From the NCBI RefSeq assembly GCF_963082655.1, contig NC_081554.1, positions 121,347,869 through 121,411,868 on the forward strand: DNA of 64,000 bases, read 5' to 3'. This document shows, piece after piece, positions 57,346-64,000 of this stretch; position 1 is the first letter of the stretch, and the number at the start of each line of letters is the position of its first letter. This stretch comes from Stomoxys calcitrans (lineage: Eukaryota; Arthropoda; Insecta; Diptera; Muscidae). The notes beneath the pieces are model-generated. The model did no database searches. It saw nothing but the letters and a program-made list of their open reading frames with translations, and had not been told where the DNA came from. The translations under genes and the position numbers were made by a program.

Positions 57346-60300
57346 ACGAATTTTTTAGTAAATTTTCTGTGGATGCTACAAATATTGTTTGGTGCAAATA
57401 ATTAAAAAAAAAATAGTGAAAAAAACGTAAGTCTTAATGGGGGATCTGGGCTTTGCGTTTTGAGAAATCGAGGAGTTTTTCTATTTTTTTTTTAATTTCA
57501 CTTAAAACTCATCTGTTTTACAAAATAACTTTTAACTGAATTATCGGATATTTTCACATACCGCGACAAAGTCGATGTAAATTTTGTCACCAATCAGACA
57601 TCAAAATGAAAATCGAACACTTACCTTCGTAAATCGCAAACTACGAAGCCGATCTCAGTGAAAATTTTAAAAAATAAAATTTAAAAGTCGAAAGTGCCCG
57701 AAAGTTTAGGTCCCTACCACGAACCGCTTGAATACATAAGGCCTTGAAATTGATCTCGATAGCACATTAGCTCTAATAATTTCAAATTTAAAAGATTTAT
57801 CCTTATCAGTCCTCAAATGGCATATTTTTACAATTTTTTTTTTTATTCTATTCCATAGTGCAACGCCCAGTGTACAGTTTTTTTAAAGATTGCAGAAAAC
57901 TTTTATAAACTGCTCAGGATCTAATCTGTGTTTTACCTATCCCATAATTGTGTGTTTACAAATGCCTTATCACATTACACCATAGAAACCTCTACACATA
58001 TAATGTGTTAAGAGTCATTTAAATTTAAGATTGGAATGCATGCACAATTTGTGGGGATTATGTTCAAAACGGTCGGTACATAGAATTCACAACGCGCGTT
58101 CACAAAATACTCGCACGTTGTCAATATTTTCAACAACGCCTGTTTATGATAGTGAAACCATTAGTGCATGTTTTGCAACGTGTTCTTTTCAACAGCGTCC
58201 AATTTTATAACAAATCTAATTTTGCAGCCACAAAGAAATGATTCAGGTAGATTTTGTTGTATCCAACTGGTCGTCTGTATGTCAAACACTCATTAAGAAA
58301 GTCTTCATGGAACATAATAGTCGAATTTATCGTATTTTTTCAGACAACCTTAACTATATATTATGGAACATAAACCAAATTTCATAGTCGAGCCAGAAGA
58401 AATTAAAAAAGGACATTGTCAGCTAAATTTTCTAGTAGATAGAAATGGTTATGCATTATTCAACTTTCGACTTGCTAAAAGCTTTACAGAACATTTATAA
58501 ATATTTTCTAAACGCATAAAACTATTTGCAGACTTTCAACAAGACAGTCATTTGGAAACTTTTGAGAGGCAAACGGGTGGACGATGTTTATGTAGAGGGA
58601 AATGACTTTTTGGAAAGAGCAACATAGTAACATACAAGTGAACTACATTAAAAGCCTAGTGGTATGTCTCGAAATACCTGCAAATATGTGGGATAAAATC
58701 CATGTAGTACAAGCTACACGATTATGGGTAGATATGTGAGACTATGTCCGCCACAGAAATGAGTATTCTTTCTTGTGGGGGTAGCTTGTACTTTAAAACC
58801 CCTTTCTTAAAATCGATTTAGGAACTTTCTATTCAAACCGCACGAAGAATACATAACGAGTTCTCTAATCGCCCGCCTAATGATTACGGCTACATTTAAC
58901 GACACTTTTACCCAAAATTATTTGTAGCATAACTTTAGGCAAATGCATGCGATTCAGTACACAGCCCGTAGCCTAAGGATGTGCAAGGTGGATGTAATTG
59001 TTTGGCCAAACTACACATTTTTTGCTAATGCTGTCATGTGTCAACAAAGTGCATATTAAAATTTCATTACCCCCATATGTTGCGAAGTTTGGTACTCTAT
59101 GCAACAACAAATGATGTTGGTAAACTGCCTCATAGTTATGCGGGGCAGGAATATTCCTTTTGGATTTTATGTAATAATCCTGAAATCCGTTTATTTTGTT
59201 GCTAAATGCATACACACAAATGGCGACATAAGCTGTACTCGAATTAAAATATATTTTGTAACAGCATGGAAGTAGACAATTCAAAATGCGCCAATATGTA
59301 TGCAACGTAATTTCGAGTGGTGATTACTTAACCGTGGACAGGCAGGATCTTAACACTCAATTGTTGCACATACTTCTTTATACAGGTTTAAATGCCAATA
59401 ACGTTCATCAGGTCATGTTACTGAAATTGTTTCCTGTTATTTATGTCCACAAGATTCATGGGAAATGTATGAATGTACACATTTGCATACTTTTCGGAAA
59501 ATGTTTTGAAGCGGCATAAAATATTAACATTATTATCTGTCACATATTTTTTTTTTTTTGATAAGTTCAAAGTAAATGAATTTGCAAATAGACTCAGGTA
59601 AAAGCTTCAACATTGCATTACATTTAAGGATATGGGAGATGTCCTCTTATATGTCCTCATTACATTTTCATTGCTTAAGGGGCTTTTCAGCAAATTGCAT
59701 TATGCAAAAACTTTATGGACACTTTCCATAAAAGCAGAGAAATGCGAGATTTTCTATGTTCATTTTCGAAAGACAACAACACATTTATGATAGGAAATGC
59801 TTTTAGCATATCGATGAGGTAAAAATAAATATATGTATACCTCTTTTGCAGATGTCATAAAAGATTGTATAAATAATGCATGAAAATTAACTCTTAGAAA
59901 ATATTAGAAAACGTATGTGAAGTGAAACTATAAGAGAAGCATAGCCAAAACATATTTGCATATCCTAGGGGGCTCAGGCCAATCTGTGTTTTAGTATACA
60001 GTTGGAACTAAGTAAAATATAATTTTTTTTAGTTTCATCAGATAAAATGTAAAAAAGAATCCCTACGTCTTGTACCAATGTCTAAATGAGCCCGTTTCTC
60101 CAATAATATATTTAACTATTGCGATGAGTTCCTTGTGTGAATATGACAAATAAGAATTATATTTATAAAAGCAAAGTGCTGTAGTTTCTTTGCATGCCTT
60201 CATAGCAGAACAATTAGTTTGCTATTGCAGCAAATATAGTTTGTCTGTTCGGAAAATTTATGTTAAATTTTTAAGCAGATATTAGAGTGAAAGCCGCAGA

Positions 60301-60355
60301 ATTTGTCCGTTAAAATAGCTTTTAGTTGAAACAGCACCCCATATATACCAAAACC
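57346..60355. other. AT-rich low-copy region
   Basis: About 3 kb without recognised transposon families. It contains homopolymer runs (57844, 59550), a 12-bp inverted repeat AGTACAAGCTAC / GTAGCTTGTACT (about 58706-58793), and two short candidate exons (58363-58500, 58532-58627). Open frames 58973-59305 (minus) and 59286-59519 (plus) show no domain. Confidence 0.5.
58363..58627 (+). other. Possible exon pair of an unrecognised gene or pseudogene
   Basis: A 45-codon frame starting at ATG 58363 (MEHKPNFIVEPEEIKK onward) follows a good acceptor-like TATTTTTTCAG (58343). After ACTATTTGCAG (58531) a second frame runs to TAG at 58627, including VIWKLLRGKRVDDVYVEG. Both have a coding-like composition unlike the surrounding AT-rich DNA. 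A convincing splice donor joining them in phase was not found, and I recognise no family. Confidence 0.2.
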
Positions 60356-61850
60356 AGAGACGTAGCCAGGGGATCTCGATTCCGTTGTCCGATTTTGATG
60401 AAATTTTATCTCTTAATATAAAAGAGATGAGTGATTGACTAATTGGCTGATTACTTGACTGAACGATCAACGCCCAGCCCAAAACGGCTAAAGCTAGTCA
60501 TAAAATTCGGCACGAATGTGGGTCTTGGGTCGTAGACTCACGATAAGACGGGGTATTGTGATATTCGTACGTTTAGGTACTAAATAGTACGAAATGGTGA
60601 CTTTTTACCCAGCGCGAACGGATGGGGCTAGATTTACGATTTTGGGCTCAAATTAAAAAGCGTCTGGAAAAAATAACATTTGGCGACAAAAGTTTTCCGT
60701 ACCGTAAGTGGGAAAAATGGTACGTTTAGTACCGCAATTGGTACTTTTTGATACCTTGTTTGTTAATTGAGCTAGAGCTTTCAATTTTAGAATTTAAGTA
60801 CACTATGAAAAAATTGGGATGTCAAAAGAGTTTTTGGACATTAAGAAACAAAAAAGTATCAAAAATAGTACGAAATAGGTGAACTTCGCATAAGGCGAAC
60901 ATGTAGACCTAGAACTTCGAAATTTGGCTTAAATGATTATTGTTGCGAAATTAAGGGGGTAGATAGAAAAGATATGAAAAATAGTAATGGAAACGGAAGA
61001 AACATAAGTTTAGTACCGAATTTGGTACCATTTCATACTTTTTTTACGGATTGAACTATACCTCTGATATTTAATATATAGATTCTACTAAGAAATATAT
61101 GTTAGCTGACTAAGTAATTTTTAACAAATCATAAATTTTGATACCAAAAATTATGAAATAGCTTACCAACTTTTACAGTGAACGGAGAAGGGTAAAATTA
61201 AAAAAAAAATGCTAAAAATGATGGATGTCTTGACAAATATTACGATAAGCTGTACCAAATATGAAATGTTGAAATCGTACCAGGAGTGGAATAAAAGTGC
61301 TACAGATTTAAAATTTGATTGAGCTACAGATCTGGGACACAGGCACATCTGGCAGCATGTACCGGACGAATAGAAGATTTTGTTGATATTCGCACATTTT
61401 GGTACTAAAACGTACAATAAGGCACCTTCTTTACGGATTAAGCTACAGCTCTGAAATTTGGAATACAGTTACATTTAGGTACTGTTTACAGAGCGTCAAA
61501 AAGTTTTTTTATATTCGTCCATTTTCGTACTAAAAAGTGGTGCTTTTAGCAGACTGAGCAACATAGGGATACAGGTACATCTTGGCAGTATGCAACGGAT
61601 AACTAGAAGATTGTTTTGAAATTTGTACATCTAAGTACTAAAATGTAAAAATGGTACTTTATTTACAGATGGAGCTAGAGATCTTAAAATTGCGATACAG
61701 ATACACCTTGACAGTATTTATTTAGAGGTTTTTTTTCAATTCGTACATTTAGGCATTAAAATTGAGGCTAAAGCTTTTAAAATTGCGATACAGTTACCCC
61801 TTGGTATTGGGTGTACCATCGGTTGCTTCGAAACGACAGGGCATATGCAA
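60356..61850 (-). repeat. Modular repeat with GTACC motifs, family D copy D2
   Basis: Reverse-complement relative of 6671-7735: CCCAGCCCAAAACGGCTAAAGC, 'tgggtcttgggtcgtagac', repeated GTACGTTTAGGTAC and TTGGTACC-type motifs, and 'gagctagag' phrases at ~120-130-bp spacing. It is more diverged than D1. (Longest uninterrupted match quoted: CAGCCCAAAACGGCTAAAGC.). Confidence 0.65.
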
Positions 61851-62607
61851 GTATATTCATAATTTAGAGAATTTATATTAACGTAGCAATTTTTTCAAAT
61901 ATTTTGAATTTTAAAAATTTTTGAAAAAAAAATCTTTTTATTTCCTAAGCCCCTACAACAAAAAAAAAAAAATCATTTTCTTAACATTTTATGACCATTT
62001 AGCTAAGAAAACTCGATTTAATGATTTTAGCATAAAATAGAACCTGCTGTCAAAAGAAGTAGGATTATTGCCATACATTGATTTTTTTTTTTTTGTGGAA
62101 TTTTGAACTCCTAAGAATTTTGAGAAATTTTTTAGATTGATTTTTTTGAAAAAATTTCTGACTTTTGACAAGCCAATTTTCCCCCAAAACATGACGGAAA
62201 AAAATGGTTTCAGTCGTCTACTTTACGCCAATCCAAATTTCATTACCAAACCTCTTTCCTAACTCGAGCTAGAATTTTCTATTCTATGGTATTTTTGTCA
62301 TTAATACGAATCTGGGAGCACGGAGCAGCAGCACGAGCCATTGCCGTTGTATACCATTCGAAGCCATTAATACAACTTCCAAAATATATTTGCACTGTGT
62401 TGGTCAGAATAAAATTCAGCTCTGACTTTGACCAAATGTCACCGCCGATGTGTCAGTTCCTGCACCCAATAGCTACCACAATTTAAAAGAGAAAAAAATT
62501 GAGGTATCTTTAAACCTACAAAAACAATATTAATGCTAATTAACAAAATGTATAACCCTAAAATTGGCCAAAAATGTATATGAACATATGGGAAATGCTT
62601 TCCATAT
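61851..62607. other. AT-rich stretch, nothing recognised
   Basis: Poly-A and poly-T runs near 61925, 61960 and 62083. No gene or repeat family was identified. Confidence 0.5.
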
Positions 62608-62780
62608 TGTTGTTGACACCACGTGTTAGAGAAGTTTTAACAAGGCTGGATACCTTACAAATGTCGCCTGTATATGTAAAGGAACAACCACCTCAATTTT
62701 TTTTATGTTCACATCCGGGATTTGAACCTAGGCGTTCGGCGTCATAGGCAGATATGATAACCTCTGCGCCACGATGGCCT
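62608..62780 (-). mobile_element. tRNA-derived SINE, truncated
   Basis: Minus strand: A box TGGCGCAGAGG (62761-62771 complement), GCCTATGACGCCGAACGCC, and B box GGTTCAAATCC (about 62716-62729), then a body with 'tttgtaaggtatccagcc' and AAAACTTCTCTAACACG. This is the same family as 63728 but ends early. Confidence 0.82.
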
Positions 62781-62789
62781 CTTCTTCAT

Positions 62790-62975
62790 CTCTAGGCCAA
62801 AACATATGTATGTGCCGAATTTGAAGAAGATTGGATGAATAGAACGATTTGTACTTTGTACATATATTAACATGGACATAGCTAAATCGAATCAAAAGTG
62901 ATTCTGAGTTCAAGCAAATGCACCAAGTTATAATATCCTATACCGCAGTAGTTGTGTGGGGTATAAAAAAAGACG
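62790..62975 (-). repeat. Family F fragment, reverse orientation
   Basis: In reverse complement: ATACCCCACACAACTACTGC, 'ttataacttggtgcatttg', TGATTCGATTTAGCTATGTC. These match 7715-7900, so it is the 5' end of a family F copy next to the SINE. Confidence 0.7.
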
Positions 62976-63227
62976 GTAAAATTTGATGGATAACCAGCTG
63001 TCTTATTTAAGATCGGAGGTGTCTGCTATAAGCCGTCGACATCAACTTGATAATGCAATAACATATGATTGAAACATATGATCAATTACACTCAGAGAAA
63101 TAACAATAAACTGATACTAATTTTGTATTGATTTTTTTTTATTCTATAAAGGATATCTGTCAAATAAACCTATTTCAAATCTATATTAAGTGTTGTGAAT
63201 ACCGGTGATAATCTATATATATTACAA
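62976..63227. other. Unclassified AT-rich DNA
   Basis: No recognised feature. Confidence 0.5.
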
Positions 63228-63720
63228 ATAAATGAGTGCTAAGTTCGGACGGGTCGAATCTTATAAACCCTCCACCATGGATCGCATTTGTCGAGTTTCT
63301 TGCCAGGTATCTCTTTTTAGACGGAAAAAGGATAATTGATAATAATTGCTATGCTATTGAAGATATATCAAGTGATGGTCCGATTAGGACCATAATTGAA
63401 TTTAATATTGGAGACCAAAGTAGAAGTCATTGTGTAAAATTCCAGCCAATTCGGATAAGAATTGGGCCCTTCAAGCGCTCAAGAAGTAAACTCGGGAGAT
63501 CGGTTTATATGGGATCGGTATATCAGGCTATAGACCGTTTCAGACCGTATGTTGATGGTCATGGGAGAAGTCGTTGTACAAAAATTCAGCCAAATCGGAT
63601 AAGAATTTCGCCCACTAGAGGCTTAAGAAGCATGATCGGGAGATCGTTTTATATGGGAGCTACAATATATCAGGATATGATATAGTTGTTGCGAGACAAA
63701 ACAAAACACTATACCCAAAA
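63228..63720 (+). mobile_element. Family A-like modular repeat, copy A4
   Basis: AATGAGTGCTAAGTTCGG with a mutated palindrome (TTCGGACGGGTCGAA), then CCTCCACCATGGATCGCATT as in A1 and A2. About three modules follow before a SINE interrupts at 63728. ACCCTCTAGAAGTCG at the window end looks like module sequence resuming. Confidence 0.78.
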
Positions 63721-63727
63721 TTTCGGA

Positions 63728-63985
63728 GTCCACCGTAGCGCAGAGGTTAGCATGTCCGCCTATGACGCTGAACACCTGAGTTCGAATACTGGCGGTTGGT
63801 TTCCCCTCCTAATGCTGGCAGCATTTGTAAGGTACTATGCCATGTAAAACTTTTCTCCAAACAGGTGTTGCACTGCGGCACGCCGTTCGGACTCGGCTAT
63901 CAAAAGGAGGCCCCTTATCATTGAGCTTTAACTTGAATCGGACTGCACTTACTGATATGTGAGACTTAGTGAACTGTTCATGGGC
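63728..63985 (+). mobile_element. tRNA-derived SINE
   Basis: A tRNA-like head with A box TAGCGCAGAGGTT (63736-63748) and B box GAGTTCGAATA (about 63778-63788), GCCTATGACGCTGAAC between them, then a non-tRNA body (CCTCCTAATGCTGGCAGC, GCGGCACGCCGTTCGGACTC, GGAGGCCCCTTATCATTGAG) and a GTTCATGGGCA end. RNA polymerase III transcription is expected from the boxes. It is inserted in A4. Confidence 0.88.
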
Positions 63986-64000
63986 ACCCTCTAGAAGTCG

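Overview
The window is dipteran nuclear DNA, most likely from a calyptrate (probably muscid) fly. The best evidence is a split 5.8S/2S rRNA pair with a 30-nt 2S gene, an arthropod R1 retrotransposon at its 28S target site, cecropia-type mariner ends, and tRNA-derived SINEs. The family-level call is inference. I see no intact host protein-coding gene. Almost everything is transposable-element debris plus a rearranged piece of ribosomal DNA.

Layout. 1-2931: a decayed non-LTR retrotransposon (RT, RNase H, zinc knuckle) split by a non-autonomous repeat (family A). 2932-4457: two family C repeats lying head to tail. 4467-6670: a family B repeat split by a truncated mariner. 6671-8889: two further modular repeats. 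8890-14200: two oppositely oriented family A copies with other dispersed repeats. 14200-18560: a stack of minus-strand non-LTR fragments (RT with RNase-H-element tail, RTE-like RT, gag-like ORF1, ORF1 tail repeats). 18600-22196: family B copies, a SINE remnant and a mariner-derived MITE. 22197-42125: three nearly identical tandem copies of a ~6.6-kb unit made of these repeats. 42126-47935: more modular repeats, a fold-back of family B and LINE fragments. 48612-50089: purine-rich DNA, two near-perfect palindromes, small hairpins and probable rDNA spacer repeats. 50090-56884: rDNA, a minus-strand 28S 3' part carrying R1, fused head to head to a plus-strand 18S-ITS1-5.8S-2S-ITS2-28S segment that ends at a 200-N gap. 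57085-64000: an RTE tail, AT-rich low-copy DNA, another modular repeat, two SINEs and a truncated family A copy.

The strongest candidate for something undescribed is the group I call families A, C and G. They share a short GC-rich palindromic terminus and a complementary-looking opposite end, and are built from internal modules of exactly 153 bp in three sequence-divergent families. The second is the triplicated 6.6-kb unit, whose two junctions carry the same 5-nt filler. The third is the 48.7-49.0 kb palindrome cluster next to rDNA spacer. Family letters are local labels, not database names; no searches could be run.
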